The notes under the pieces: generated by a model
What the model saw: the letters and a program-made list of their open reading frames with translations, nothing else
The model's database searches: none
What the model was told of the DNA's origin: nothing
In this document: piece by piece, positions 9,818 to 20,038 of the stretch
How the letters are laid out: every line of letters begins with the position of its first letter
How positions within the stretch are numbered: the first letter of the stretch is position 1
Position numbers and translations under genes: made by a program
NCBI GenBank assembly: GCA_045110475.1
Contig: JBGCGC010000035.1
Span: 28,538 to 92,537, forward strand
Source: Granulosicoccus sp045110475
GTDB lineage: Bacteria > Pseudomonadota > Gammaproteobacteria > Granulosicoccales > Granulosicoccaceae
Direction of reading: 5' to 3'
DNA: 64,000 bases

Positions 9818-11626
9818 TCATGCTGCCCGAGGATTGCTCTCGCACAAAAGCTGCATGAAGTCGTGAGCAACAATTGGCTCACTCTTGTAGTAACCCTGAT
9901 ACTCTTCGCACGACAGACTTCGGATATAGTTCAGCTGTTCTATAGTCTCCACCCCTTCTGCTACCACATCAAGGTTTAGCTCGTGTGCAAGCATGACAAC
10001 TGCTTTGACGATAGGCGAGCGAGCGCCTTCCGCATTGATTTGCATAATAAAGGAGCGATCAATTTTTAATTGATCAATCGGAAATCGTTGAAGATAGCTC
10101 AACGATGAATAACCGGTTCCGAAATCATCTATGGAGATACGAACTCCCAATTTACGCAACAACGCCAATTGGCTGATGCTGGTTTCAACATTTTCCATAA
10201 TCATGTTTTCAGTAAGCTCGATTGTAAGTGCCTCATTGGGCAGACCCGTTTTAGCCAGGGTTTGTCTGACAATTGAGATAAAATCTGCTTCATATAACTG
10301 CGCGATGGACACATTAACGGCTATTTTGAATTCCGGAAAACCGGAAGCACGTATGAGTGCTGTCTGTTCGCAGGCTTTTTCAAGCACCCACTGGCCAACT
10401 GATACAATCAATCCGCTTGACTCAGCAACCGGTATGAACTCAACTGGAGACAGGGGTCCAAGTTGCGCATGGTTCCAGCGTAAGAGAGCTTCGGCGCCTG
10501 TGACCACTCCCGACTTGACATCTACCTTGGGTTGATACGTCAAATACAATCCATCATCGACAATAACGGTACGCAAGGCATTTTCGATATCCATTAGTCG
10601 CCGCGCGCCTATCACCATATCGACGCTGTAAAACGCAAACGGTATTGTCGAGTTATTACTCTGATGGTGCATCGCTGTTTCAGCGTGATTGATCAATGCC
10701 TCTACGCCGTCAGAATGCTCCTCAAGCATTGATACGCCAATACCAATGTTTAGAAAGACATTTTGTGAATCTACGATAAAGGGTTCCTCAACTGACTTCA
10801 ACAGCTCATCAAGAGATTCAAGCAGAAAGTTATCGTGGGCTGGCTCGGGCCCAGTTTCGACGAACACGCCAAACCGATCGCCACCCAGTCGCATAACCAG
10901 AGACTCACGAGTATCGGATTTGCCACGACTCCCCGAATTTGCTTCTGCTGTGGTGTCGAAGGCTGCACATAGACGTTGACTGAACGCCCACAGCACATCG
11001 TCGCCTCTGGCCGACCCATAGCTATCATTGATAGATTTGAATCGATGCAGATTGATAAGCACCAGAACACCACTTTCCAGAACCTTGGGAACCCGCTCCA
11101 GATGCTGTTGTATGTAGTCACCGAAATAGAGACGATTAGGCAAGTTGGTCAGGGAATCGACATGCATCAACTGTTGCTCGTATGCTCGCGCAACCAGCGT
11201 ATTGCGCATTCTTAGTGCGAGCTCACCTGCATGTACAGGTTTAGCAAGGAAATCAGTCGCACCCAGCTTCAAGGCACTGAATTTGGTATCAGCATTGTTC
11301 GATGAAGTCAGAACGATGACCGGCAATTGCTTGAGTTCGTCATCGTTTCGAATTTGCTGCAAAATTTCCAGACCAGACACAACCGGCATGTTTAAATCGA
11401 GCAGCAGGACGTTAGGTTTCTCGCTTCGCAGGACGCTTAACGCTATGGTTGAATCACTGACAGTAACGAAACGTTCGTATCCCTCAGCAGTCAGGTGTAA
11501 CTGCAACACACGCATGTTGATAGGCTCATCATCAACCATCATGATTTTGGCATTACCCATCAGACGCAAGGCATGATCATCCAGATCCAGGCTTATCTGC
11601 GTTGATATTTTTTGCTCGATATTCAT
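9818..11626 (-). CDS. Response regulator with degenerate GGDEF and EAL domains
   Basis: A 602-residue cytoplasmic protein predicted to control cyclic di-GMP. An N-terminal receiver domain (about 26-145) has VDDE and the phospho-acceptor in LLLDLNMP (Asp77). The GGDEF domain (about 155-310) has the signature changed to GGDRF, so cyclase activity is doubtful. The EAL domain (about 345-595) keeps EALLRW, the ENMIMEN region, DDFGTGYSSLSYLQ and VAEGVET, so phosphodiesterase activity is likely. The start lies 15 bp after the stop of the hybrid kinase, its probable partner in a phosphorelay. Domain calls are secure; the direction of c-di-GMP control is inferred from intact and altered motifs. Confidence 0.93.
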   Translation of the reverse strand: MNIEQKISTQISLDLDDHALRLMGNAKIMMVDDEPINMRVLQLHLTAEGYERFVTVSDSTIALSVLRSEKPNVLLLDLNMPVVSGLEILQQIRNDDELKQLPVIVLTSSNNADTKFSALKLGATDFLAKPVHAGELALRMRNTLVARAYEQQLMHVDSLTNLPNRLYFGDYIQQHLERVPKVLESGVLVLINLHRFKSINDSYGSARGDDVLWAFSQRLCAAFDTTAEANSGSRGKSDTRESLVMRLGGDRFGVFVETGPEPAHDNFLLESLDELLKSVEEPFIVDSQNVFLNIGIGVSMLEEHSDGVEALINHAETAMHHQSNNSTIPFAFYSVDMVIGARRLMDIENALRTVIVDDGLYLTYQPKVDVKSGVVTGAEALLRWNHAQLGPLSPVEFIPVAESSGLIVSVGQWVLEKACEQTALIRASGFPEFKIAVNVSIAQLYEADFISIVRQTLAKTGLPNEALTIELTENMIMENVETSISQLALLRKLGVRISIDDFGTGYSSLSYLQRFPIDQLKIDRSFIMQINAEGARSPIVKAVVMLAHELNLDVVAEGVETIEQLNYIRSLSCEEYQGYYKSEPIVAHDFMQLLCESNPRAA

Positions 11627-11641
11627 GAACGTTGCGGTACG

Positions 11642-14635
11642 CTAGTCTCCGGTATCAGAGACCGGGGGCGGTGTCATGGCCCAACCAGCAAATACGCGAC
11701 TGTTGTAATGCTCTAGAGCCGATAGGTCGTCTTTCAACGACGGTAGTGATTGCTCAGCACTGTCCTGCATTTGACTGCACAATTGCGAATATTCAGCGTA
11801 CCCGACATTACCTCCCGAGCCACGCATCCAATGTACGATTTCTGAAACTTTTTCCACATCGTTGGTATCGACCGCGATCCGCAAGGCTTGCATCTGTTCT
11901 TGCAATCGCTCCATGAAAAGTCCAACTACTTCATGAAACTCTGCGAATTCAACGGGTAGCGAGGAGAATACAGGATCGCTCGCCGGCGCGTCGGAATTGC
12001 CAGCATCGACTTCCAAAGCCTTCGTTTGCAGTTTCGCCAGACTCGGATCAGCAATGATCCTCCGCTGCATTACCTGGATAGCCCCGATCGCATCAGAGCA
12101 AGCGCTGACGTCCTTGTTTTCTGCCGCTGATTGCAAGTCCACACCCGGCTGTACCAGCGCCTCGATACCTACGCTGGCAGAAGAACCTTTCAGCCAATGC
12201 CCAATGTCACTCAAGACAATCCAGTCCTGCGAAGCCACAGCATCTCCCAGCTCAAGCAATCGCTGACCAAGCCGTTCTCGAAAGTCCTCGATAATGGGTA
12301 TAAATCGCTCGTCTTCCACTGCAAGTGTGCTGATCAGGTCTCCCGTTACGTCTTTTTGATCGTTGGTCAGTAAGGGCACATTCAGCGTATGGACATCTGA
12401 CGCAGACACTTGAGCTTGCTTTGCTACCGGTGGAGTTTCTTCAATACGATGTGAACCTCCCACTAGCTTGACAAGCAACGCACTCAGCTTGTCCATGTCA
12501 ATGGGTTTGACCATATAGTGGGAAAAACCTGCGGCTAGTACGGCCTGCTCGAATCCTTTCATGGCATTGGCGGTTAAAGCCACCACAGGTAACGTCGCTC
12601 CACGTTTACGCATAAGCTCTACAGCCTCGTACCCATCCATTACTGGCATCTGAATATCCATTAACACAAGATCGAACTCATCCGATACCTCAGTATCAAA
12701 AAGCGCATTAACCCCTTCGCGCCCATTATTAGCAAGCACCACATCCAGACCGAGATCTCCCAAGACAATATTCAACAATTGCCGATTCTCTGCGCCATCG
12801 TCCACAACGAGAACTCTTGCCGGATTGATGTCCCATACGGTGCGCTTGTCCTCGACAAAATGGCTCAATGATTCCCTGATTATATCGGGAGGTAACAATT
12901 CGTATACATCTGTATTGAATGGCAATGTGATACGAAACGTGCTGCCTTGACCTTCAACACTTGTTACGCTTAACTCGCCCTGCATGGCATGTGTCAGTTG
13001 CCGACTGATTGAAAGCCCCAGACCAGTACCACCGAAGCGTCGGGATATCGAGGTATCTGCCTGTGAAAAAGCATCAAATATTCTGGCTTGCTGATCAGGT
13101 GACATACCAATTCCGCTATCTTCAACGTCAATGAAAATCAAAGGCGTCGATGAACGATCGTCTTTTTCTCCGGTGGCAAGCTTTATAGTGACCTGTCCCT
13201 GCTCGGTAAACTTGATAGCGTTGCCTACAAGATTGATAATAATTTGTCGCAGTCTGGATGGATCAGCGATTATTTGTCGCGGTATCGCTGATAACAGCTC
13301 CAGCTCGAGACCAATAGCTTTTTCATCTGCCTTTGATTGCATGACTCGCATAACGTCATTGACAATTTCAGCACAATCACAAGGTAGCTGTTCGATATCC
13401 ATCGCACCAGACTCCACCTTGGATAAATCAAGGACATCATTAATCAGCTCCAGTAAATGCTGACCGCTTTTGGCGATAGTCGCCAGATACTGCTGCTTTT
13501 CGGATTCTGTCTGCTGAGTGCCACGGCGCATTACTTCAGTGAAACCGAGTATCGCAGTCATCGGAGTCCGAATCTCATGACTCATAGTGGACAGGAATGT
13601 ACTTTTTGCATTGTTGGCCTGCTCTGCAACTTCCATCGATTCTCGCAAAAGCACTTCCTGCTCTTCCAACTGAGTTATGTCATCCATGCTAATCAATACC
13701 CCACCAACTTCATCATCTGCCGTGATAACTGGAGAACAGTTAACTATGAAAGTCTGCAGCTTACCTTCGACATTGGTGAAGTGAACCTTGTCATGCCTGG
13801 TAGCCTCAGCGTTATAAAGAGACTCTTGCCAGACATACGACTCGCTACCTTGCCATTGCAGGCCCTGGGCTGGTTGGCCTAGAAGCTCCTCGAGAGTATT
13901 GCCAGTCAACTCCAAAAAGGCTGCGTTAGCCAGGACGATGTCACCGCGAGTATCAAGCACCAGTAGTGCCCCTGCAATAGTATCCAGCGCTGATCGAACA
14001 CGTGATGGAACCGCCGTTGAGGGGTTTAGTTCCTTTAGCACTTTGCCAAGAAAGAAATAGAACACCGGAAAACACAAAAGACCGATAAACCCCATAACCG
14101 ACCACGGGCTGTTTAGATACCTTTGATAAAACGGTAGATTCCTTGAGGATATAAATTGCACGGTCAATTCACCCCAGGGCCTGCTACGTTGCAACACTGG
14201 CACGCGTACATCGTCAGTGAAAAAATCCGTTGCAGATATATCTTCCAAATCGGAGTCGGGTGACCGAAACTGATATTCCCCTCCCGATCGACGCTTGAGC
14301 TTTATGGCATGGATATCCGGATTTTGATTGACGATAAATTCCAGCGAAAATCGTAGCCCAGCCAGCTCACCATTACGTAGCAGTGCAGAACCCAGAGTCG
14401 TAATCGACTCTGACAGGGCGATACGTGATTGCTGCTCGGCAATGCGACGATCGGGCACAAGACCGAGAAATATCGCCAGCATGGTTATACTGCCCACAAG
14501 TGACGTTAAGCCGACAACAATATGAAATCGCGCACTCATCCGCGAAAACGGAGATAAACTTGCGATCATCTTTAGAAACGATGATTTTTCTGATGTGGCC
14601 TTTAACGACGATACATCGCTGGCTACCGCGCTCAC
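11642..14635 (-). CDS. Hybrid sensor histidine kinase with two HPt domains
   Basis: A 997-residue inner-membrane kinase. Order: transmembrane segment (about 39-60), periplasmic sensor (60-177), second transmembrane segment (178-198), PAS domain (about 212-325), HisKA with the phospho-histidine in STMSHEIRTPM (His353), HATPase with ISRRFGGTGLGLSI, a receiver (VLVVDD to KPIDMDKL, with LVLMDIQMP), then two HPt-like domains with IGHWLKGSSASVG and IVHWMRGSGGNVG. One HPt is the norm; two in tandem is unusual. It resembles BarA/ArcB-type tripartite kinases without being identifiable as either. GTG at 14635 is the first start and lacks a strong binding site; ATG at 14569 is an alternative but would trim the N-terminal cytoplasmic segment. 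Confidence 0.92.
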   Translation of the reverse strand: MSAVASDVSSLKATSEKSSFLKMIASLSPFSRMSARFHIVVGLTSLVGSITMLAIFLGLVPDRRIAEQQSRIALSESITTLGSALLRNGELAGLRFSLEFIVNQNPDIHAIKLKRRSGGEYQFRSPDSDLEDISATDFFTDDVRVPVLQRSRPWGELTVQFISSRNLPFYQRYLNSPWSVMGFIGLLCFPVFYFFLGKVLKELNPSTAVPSRVRSALDTIAGALLVLDTRGDIVLANAAFLELTGNTLEELLGQPAQGLQWQGSESYVWQESLYNAEATRHDKVHFTNVEGKLQTFIVNCSPVITADDEVGGVLISMDDITQLEEQEVLLRESMEVAEQANNAKSTFLSTMSHEIRTPMTAILGFTEVMRRGTQQTESEKQQYLATIAKSGQHLLELINDVLDLSKVESGAMDIEQLPCDCAEIVNDVMRVMQSKADEKAIGLELELLSAIPRQIIADPSRLRQIIINLVGNAIKFTEQGQVTIKLATGEKDDRSSTPLIFIDVEDSGIGMSPDQQARIFDAFSQADTSISRRFGGTGLGLSISRQLTHAMQGELSVTSVEGQGSTFRITLPFNTDVYELLPPDIIRESLSHFVEDKRTVWDINPARVLVVDDGAENRQLLNIVLGDLGLDVVLANNGREGVNALFDTEVSDEFDLVLMDIQMPVMDGYEAVELMRKRGATLPVVALTANAMKGFEQAVLAAGFSHYMVKPIDMDKLSALLVKLVGGSHRIEETPPVAKQAQVSASDVHTLNVPLLTNDQKDVTGDLISTLAVEDERFIPIIEDFRERLGQRLLELGDAVASQDWIVLSDIGHWLKGSSASVGIEALVQPGVDLQSAAENKDVSACSDAIGAIQVMQRRIIADPSLAKLQTKALEVDAGNSDAPASDPVFSSLPVEFAEFHEVVGLFMERLQEQMQALRIAVDTNDVEKVSEIVHWMRGSGGNVGYAEYSQLCSQMQDSAEQSLPSLKDDLSALEHYNSRVFAGWAMTPPPVSDTGD

Positions 14636-14939
14636 GATGCTGAACCTAGCAGGACAACACTATCGTGATCAACGTCATGAAGTTTTCTGGCAAAGTAACG
14701 CTTTTGCATAGTGGTCAAGACAGTGTGTGTATGCCGCAGATTTTCATTTAAAAACCCTTATCTGTTATCAAGCCTGCGCAAGCTTAATGGATGCTGCCCG
14801 GATTTATGCATAGACAATCTATGCAAGTATGCCTCCCTGGCGATGTGCAACTATTTGCTAACATGTAAACCCTAAAGTAAAGGGTTCCATATGTTTTAAG
14901 TATATTTTCATACAAACGGTCAGAGTCAGTCGGCGCACC
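14636..14939. promoter_or_regulatory. Leader of kinase operon with operator-like palindrome
   Basis: This 304-bp gap between the M50-HlyD gene and the hybrid kinase gene (both minus) holds no gene. It contains a perfect 8-bp inverted repeat with a 3-nt spacer, TGCATAGA-CAA-TCTATGCA (14807-14825), which looks like a regulator binding site. It also has a small hairpin, AACCCT and AGGGTT around a 7-nt loop (14868-14886), which lies about 55 bp past the stop of the upstream gene and could end its transcript. No T-run follows the hairpin, so terminator activity is only a possibility. Confidence 0.4.
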
Positions 14940-17018
14940 TCAGACGCTCAGATGCTTGAGCAACATTTGTCTGGAAATTCGAATCCAGCGAGGCGCCAAA
15001 GGTTCATCAGGATGCTCCAGCGTTACGAATGCACGCGTACCCATCGGAACATAAAGCAGATCCTCTGGTGCACTATCAAGAACCAGCTCAAGATGGAAGA
15101 CCTTCTCTGTTGTGCGGACACCCTCAGCGGATACATCCTGCTCGACATCAAATCCGTTCAACCCTGTATTTATCAATGCAGCACTGGGTAACTGATGACT
15201 GCCTGATGGTACCTGACGCGCTATGCGGGCTTGCAAACGTCTTGTCATATTGTGCGCAAGCCTGACCTGAACACCTTGCACGCCTGTTTCGACGTCACCC
15301 AGTGCCACCTGATCCACTACGGCACGTACCACACGTTCGTCATCGTCAACCACATACGCCAACAAAGTCCCTTGTGACACATGCAAACCCGTAGCGACAG
15401 CCTTAATAGCCATGGCAACTCGTCCATCTAACGGTGCAAGCACTTGCAGTTTTTTCACCTGGCGCCTGGCGTTGTCAACCTCTGATTCTGCCTGTTGCAA
15501 AGCAATAGCTGCAGATGCCGCGCTGTTGGGGCTGTGTTGCAGGTATCTTGAAACTTCTAAGCGTGCAAGCCTCACTGCGGCTTGCTTCAGCTCAAGTTCA
15601 TGCACCAGATCCAGCGATTCCAACATCATCAAAGGCTGGCCTTTTTTTACAATATCGCCGTTTTCGACAAGAATACGAACGAGCTGACCTGACTGTGCCG
15701 CATAGACTTCAGCTTGTTGATCAACCCAGACGACCCCTTGCGTACGAGTTGACGATGGCAGAGGAACCGTCCATAAAAACAAGGAAATAAAAAGTACAAG
15801 AACACTTGTCACCGCCATTGCACGAGTACGCTGGTTCTTCAGGTCATCGGAGCCAAACAAAAACATGAAAAACCGATAAAGCGGAAGAACACAGAGTGGA
15901 ATCAACGAAAACAGTGAAAGCAGGACGCCAAGTTCGTGCAAGGTTGACACAAGATAAACACAAATTATCGCTGTTATGAAAAACCGGTAAAATGTCGCAG
16001 CAATTCCGTAACTCAACAACCAACCCTTTTCACCTTGCGCCACAACTGGTGCATTGCTGGCTTCAACAAGCAACACATAGCGTTTGAATAAATACCGGTA
16101 ATAGGCCTGTGAGCGTCGCGCAAGACCCGGGCTATCCAGGGCATCTTCCAGCAGGTAATAGCCATCAAATTTAAGCAATGGATTGGCGTTGAATAAAAGA
16201 ATCGATACTGAACCCATAAGCGCGAGCGTAAATCCTATATTGGCGACAACACCCCCCGACAAATTGGCCCATAGAAGTATACCAATACTGGCCATGAACA
16301 AATCCATCATCATTCCAGCAGCAGTAACCAACATGCGCTGTTTGCGATGCAATGTCCATGCGTCAGTGACATCGACATACGGCATAGGAAAAAGCACGAT
16401 AAAAGACAAACCTGCTTCTGGCACATGTCCACCCATGCGGCGTAACATCAGGCCGTGCGATAACTCATGAAAACACTTGGTCAACGGGTAAAGAAACACC
16501 GCATACCAGAACTGCGTTGGACTGATAGCGTTTTGCCAATGAGCTTTTATAGAGCCCCAGTAAATCATGACGCAGTACAGAGCTATCGCAAGGACAACAC
16601 AGAAAAAGGTAATGCACACCCTCATCGAAATAGCCGACGTCAGCTTGCACACATAATTCAACAAGGTGGTCGGATTAAACAAGGGAATACGCAACATCAA
16701 TGGATTTAGGCGCGCAAGATATTTAGCGGCAAGCGTTTCACTATCGTTTACAAGCTGCTGCGAATCCAGAACACCCAATCGTTGTAATTGAACGACCACA
16801 GCAAGCAGTTGTTGGTCGCCAAAGGTCGTTGCATGCATCTCAACCCATTGTTTCACACTCGTCTTGCCATCAAACTCAAGTATGTGCAACCACAGATCGT
16901 GATGGAGCCGAATATGCTCACCCGTGATAACGTTCTTGACAATTACCCAGTGTTCCCGCCGGATAACAGTAGGTGTCACTGTACATTCACTCCGCAACTG
17001 TGGACGCTCTGCCAACAT
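14940..17018 (-). CDS. PqqD-like/M50 zinc protease/HlyD fusion protein
   Basis: A 692-residue inner-membrane protein of unknown function. Residues about 15-85 resemble the PqqD fold that binds peptide precursors (VIVKNVITGEHIRLHHDLW, then a dG-K-sv helix segment). Several membrane segments follow, with the zinc site HELSH (184-188) and the second-ligand motif NPLLKFDGYYLLEDAL of site-2-type M50 proteases. The C-terminal third is a HlyD-like adaptor: lipoyl half-motifs (LVRILVENGDIVKKGQPLM and VLAPLDGRVAMAI) around a short coiled coil. I chose ATG 17018: AGAGG lies 9 nt upstream and it starts 20 nt after the previous stop. The frame is open to 17102 but would overlap that gene by 64 nt. The fusion suggests peptide processing and export; this is inference. 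Confidence 0.85.
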   Translation of the reverse strand: MLAERPQLRSECTVTPTVIRREHWVIVKNVITGEHIRLHHDLWLHILEFDGKTSVKQWVEMHATTFGDQQLLAVVVQLQRLGVLDSQQLVNDSETLAAKYLARLNPLMLRIPLFNPTTLLNYVCKLTSAISMRVCITFFCVVLAIALYCVMIYWGSIKAHWQNAISPTQFWYAVFLYPLTKCFHELSHGLMLRRMGGHVPEAGLSFIVLFPMPYVDVTDAWTLHRKQRMLVTAAGMMMDLFMASIGILLWANLSGGVVANIGFTLALMGSVSILLFNANPLLKFDGYYLLEDALDSPGLARRSQAYYRYLFKRYVLLVEASNAPVVAQGEKGWLLSYGIAATFYRFFITAIICVYLVSTLHELGVLLSLFSLIPLCVLPLYRFFMFLFGSDDLKNQRTRAMAVTSVLVLFISLFLWTVPLPSSTRTQGVVWVDQQAEVYAAQSGQLVRILVENGDIVKKGQPLMMLESLDLVHELELKQAAVRLARLEVSRYLQHSPNSAASAAIALQQAESEVDNARRQVKKLQVLAPLDGRVAMAIKAVATGLHVSQGTLLAYVVDDDERVVRAVVDQVALGDVETGVQGVQVRLAHNMTRRLQARIARQVPSGSHQLPSAALINTGLNGFDVEQDVSAEGVRTTEKVFHLELVLDSAPEDLLYVPMGTRAFVTLEHPDEPLAPRWIRISRQMLLKHLSV

Positions 17019-17038
17019 GGACTGCAGCCTCTGCTCAA

Positions 17039-18967
17039 TCACTTGAGAACGCCCAGTCGCCAGCCTAACCAGACAAGACGCGTCGTCGCACGTCTCAACC
17101 ACTGCATCACTCTTGCTTGCCTGCCGACCAGAACTTTCCCAAGCCCCTGCATTCCCGGACGCATTGAAGCAGGTTGATCCAGAGCTGCATGTACCTGAAC
17201 ACTGTTGGTACCATCGGCGGCAACAGCAAGGGGCATAATGGCCGTAACCGTGCCTGACAATACGTTGGATGGATCTGCCGACATGCGAATACCTACAGAC
17301 TGTCCGGACTTGACGTACTTGACATCGTATTCAGACACATCAAGAACCAATCGATGAGAACTGGTCGAGCCAAGAGTGAACAGTGCATCACCCGATGATA
17401 CGGCGGCACCGAGAAAGTCATCCCAGCTGCCACTGAGTACTACTGCATCGACAGGGGCAACCAGAAGCATGCGGCCTCTCTGCAAGTCAAGCTGAGCCAA
17501 TTCAGTCAGCAGACTGGAAGCCTCCTCCTTGAGTCGGGTCACCTCAATACGATCATGAACGGCCAGCGCCTTTGCGTAAGCCTGTTGAGTCTGCCTAATT
17601 TCACTCTCAAGCTTCTGCTGCTGGAGTTTCAGATCCAGATCGTCCAGCGAGGCCAGCACTTGACCTTTTTTTACACGGTCGCCCGCCTTTACGGAGACCG
17701 ATTCTACGAACCCGTCAACGGGTGCAATAAGCACATGCCTTTCCGAGGCCTCGACACTCAGTGGCGCACTGATGCGATGTTCAGCTGGAACCAGCAGGAA
17801 TAGCAGTAACAGGACACAGCAAGAGGTGATAAACACGGCACGCGGAAGGTGAGCGATCATGTTTTGATAACTATGAAAAGCCAGACGCTTGCAAGCCGCA
17901 TTCACACCTTGTACTTTTGGATCCGATAGCACCAATAATGTCATCACCGACGTTAAACTTTGTTCAAGGTCCGCTTGTTCTGTTTTTCCATAAGCTTGAG
18001 CTGCAGATCGTTCGAACGAAACTGCGTACCACCGTCCAGAACAAAACACAGGCACTATCAGACGGGCACACGATTTACTGGCACTTGTTACAGGCGTTTG
18101 TGCAGTGACTGATGGTGCAACCTGTTGTTGATTTACCACAGGCAACGGTAGCGACTTGCCACAATACGCCTCTTCTACAGCGATGATCAGAGAATCAGAT
18201 GCAGGCAATCTACCGTCTATTTTTTTTTGACCAGACAATGCAACAAGGTGGGCGCTGCGTATGTTGCCACCCCTGACACGTAGTGAAGCGATATGACATT
18301 GATCACTATCGGTAATCTCTACCAGCCGGTCCATTAACTGAGCGAACGTCGGCGCCAATGCTGTTGATCTGACAACTCTGGCAAGGGCCCACGGAATTAG
18401 CGGGTTATCCTGCCGAGCAGGTACCGCGCCGCCTGCTAAGCTGCCAAGCGATTCAAACGCCCATGATACCAATCTGATTTGTGTCTGTGAGTCGAGGCTG
18501 GTAGCAGTTCGCCTGTCGATGAGTAATACATGTCTGGCTCCTTTACCGACACTGGCGATGTCTGGCAAGCACACGACACAATGGCTTGTTTGAGAGCCAC
18601 TAACCGCACGTACCGCTGCGCCGCGTTCGGCACAGCGCACGGCACATCTGGAATAGGCACTACTCGCTGAAGACTCTAGTTCAGGCAGGCATGCCAGAGG
18701 TTTTATAAAACGCTGATTTTCAAGTGTGTCTACGCGATACAGTATTAAGGTATGAGCTTTCAGAAGGCTCTGTAACCAGACGAGCCACTTCCCATAGGGG
18801 CCTTTATTCACCGGTTTTTCGTCGCTTGAAGCGGACACCGAATCGCGTTTTCGGGCAATAATGGCAGACTGGGGATGCGCAGAGATTGACATTGACGTGA
18901 TTGGCGCGGCAGCCATAGCAAGGCGAAGATTCCCATGTGCCGTGCAACTAGCAAGCCACACAGGCAA
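17039..18967 (-). CDS. GAF-like domain HlyD-family adaptor
   Basis: A 642-residue inner-membrane periplasmic adaptor. The N-terminal half is cytoplasmic and has a GAF-like region (about 200-350, from FAQLMDRLVEITDSDQCHIA to the segment before the membrane span). One transmembrane segment (about 375-397, FITSCCVLLLLFLLVP) leads into a HlyD-type adaptor: VLIAPVDGFVESVSVKAGDRVKKG lipoyl half, a coiled coil, the return half GRMLLVAPVDAVVLSG, then a beta barrel. Family members bridge an inner-membrane transporter and an outer-membrane channel, but neither is encoded nearby. The start is uncertain: TTG 18967 is the longest; ATG 18916 or a later ATG are alternatives. The gene begins 23 bp after the HEAT-like gene and is followed by the M50-HlyD gene, so they probably act together. 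Confidence 0.8.
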   Translation of the reverse strand: MPVWLASCTAHGNLRLAMAAAPITSMSISAHPQSAIIARKRDSVSASSDEKPVNKGPYGKWLVWLQSLLKAHTLILYRVDTLENQRFIKPLACLPELESSASSAYSRCAVRCAERGAAVRAVSGSQTSHCVVCLPDIASVGKGARHVLLIDRRTATSLDSQTQIRLVSWAFESLGSLAGGAVPARQDNPLIPWALARVVRSTALAPTFAQLMDRLVEITDSDQCHIASLRVRGGNIRSAHLVALSGQKKIDGRLPASDSLIIAVEEAYCGKSLPLPVVNQQQVAPSVTAQTPVTSASKSCARLIVPVFCSGRWYAVSFERSAAQAYGKTEQADLEQSLTSVMTLLVLSDPKVQGVNAACKRLAFHSYQNMIAHLPRAVFITSCCVLLLLFLLVPAEHRISAPLSVEASERHVLIAPVDGFVESVSVKAGDRVKKGQVLASLDDLDLKLQQQKLESEIRQTQQAYAKALAVHDRIEVTRLKEEASSLLTELAQLDLQRGRMLLVAPVDAVVLSGSWDDFLGAAVSSGDALFTLGSTSSHRLVLDVSEYDVKYVKSGQSVGIRMSADPSNVLSGTVTAIMPLAVAADGTNSVQVHAALDQPASMRPGMQGLGKVLVGRQARVMQWLRRATTRLVWLGWRLGVLK

Positions 18968-18990
18968 TGCCAGATAAATCTCGTGATTGT

Positions 18991-20034
18991 CTACCGGATA
19001 ACCGTATTCACACGCAACTCAAGTGCATCAAGCTCGCTTTGCTGACTGGGAGTCAGAGGCATGGATCTAAGCGCCTGAATTGTGGCTCGTTGCACCCTCT
19101 TCGATTTAGTCTCACTCCTCAAGGTTGCAAAGAGCCGTTCGATGACAACCGGTGTATCGGTATCATGTCCCAGTAACGAATACGCAGCAGACGCACGAAC
19201 GTGTTCTGAATGGTCATTCAGTCCAGCCACCAGCGTGTCAGTGTATCGACCATCCTGACTCCAGCGCGAAAGGATATCAAGACTTATGCTGCGTACGCCT
19301 TCATCCTCATGACTTGTGAGCCAGGCAACCTGATCTGACAAATAGGCCCTGCTCTGCTCGTCGACATCGCCAGGACGCGCAAGAGCCGTTAAGGACTCAA
19401 CCAGTATTCCGGGCTCAACCTCCGTTGCCAGCATACCCGACACAATATCGCGCGCCTCGGCGTTACCCGGCTGAATTTCCTGCAAAAGCGTCATACCCAG
19501 ACTGCGAGCATCATTATCGCCGGAAAAGATCAGCTCACTGGCTAACAGGATCATCTGCTCGCCACCAACCTCACCCAGCACTCGTGCCATCTGAAGTTTC
19601 GTATCCTGATCAGTCTCCTGCCTGAATCTGTCGACAAGCTGCTGTAGAAGAGCGGGATGGGTTTTCAGTTGTCTGACAAGTAGCAGAAACTGCTCGTCGC
19701 TGAGTGGTTTATCCCAGACGGGTAGCTGCGTTACAAGCAATGCTGGCGAAGCGGTTGGTGCGTTCGTTGACGTGTTCGCCGCTGAGTCGCGGTCACTGGC
19801 AATGATAGAAGGCTCACTTTGCACCGGATCGCGTACCGCGAAGGGTGAAGAGATGTTTGCGGTGGCTTCATCAGTAACCGACGCTTTGTCAGTATTGACA
19901 ATAACATCGTCTATCTGTGATGAGCCCTGATTGCCAGACATCCACCAAAGGGTGAATGTCGCGACAATGGCAAGCAGCGCCAGAGCGACGGCTGGCTTCT
20001 TCACGATGGTTGATATTTGCGCTAGATCATTCAT
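18991..20034 (-). CDS. Membrane-anchored HEAT-like repeat protein
   Basis: A 347-residue protein with an N-terminal membrane anchor (about residues 14-32, VALALLAIVATFTLWWM), a Ser/Thr/Ala-rich linker to about 105, and a helical C-terminal region (120-340) that resembles HEAT or PBS-lyase repeats, seen as recurring LLQEIQPGNAEARDIV-, VAWLTSHEDEGVRSISLDIL- and LNDHSEHVRASAAYSLLG-like units. Such repeats usually bind other proteins, so it may be a periplasmic scaffold. It sits between the lipoprotein and the GAF-HlyD gene, all co-directional. A strong 12-bp hairpin (20039-20068) lies only 4 nt from its ATG, which may limit translation. I do not recognise a specific family name. Confidence 0.75.
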   Translation of the reverse strand: MNDLAQISTIVKKPAVALALLAIVATFTLWWMSGNQGSSQIDDVIVNTDKASVTDEATANISSPFAVRDPVQSEPSIIASDRDSAANTSTNAPTASPALLVTQLPVWDKPLSDEQFLLLVRQLKTHPALLQQLVDRFRQETDQDTKLQMARVLGEVGGEQMILLASELIFSGDNDARSLGMTLLQEIQPGNAEARDIVSGMLATEVEPGILVESLTALARPGDVDEQSRAYLSDQVAWLTSHEDEGVRSISLDILSRWSQDGRYTDTLVAGLNDHSEHVRASAAYSLLGHDTDTPVVIERLFATLRSETKSKRVQRATIQALRSMPLTPSQQSELDALELRVNTVIR

Positions 20035-20038
20035 GCCA

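Noticed and set aside
17019..17102. Long start of the M50-HlyD gene at 17102
   Set aside because: Would overlap the previous gene by 64 nt; ATG 17018 has a ribosome binding site and no overlap.
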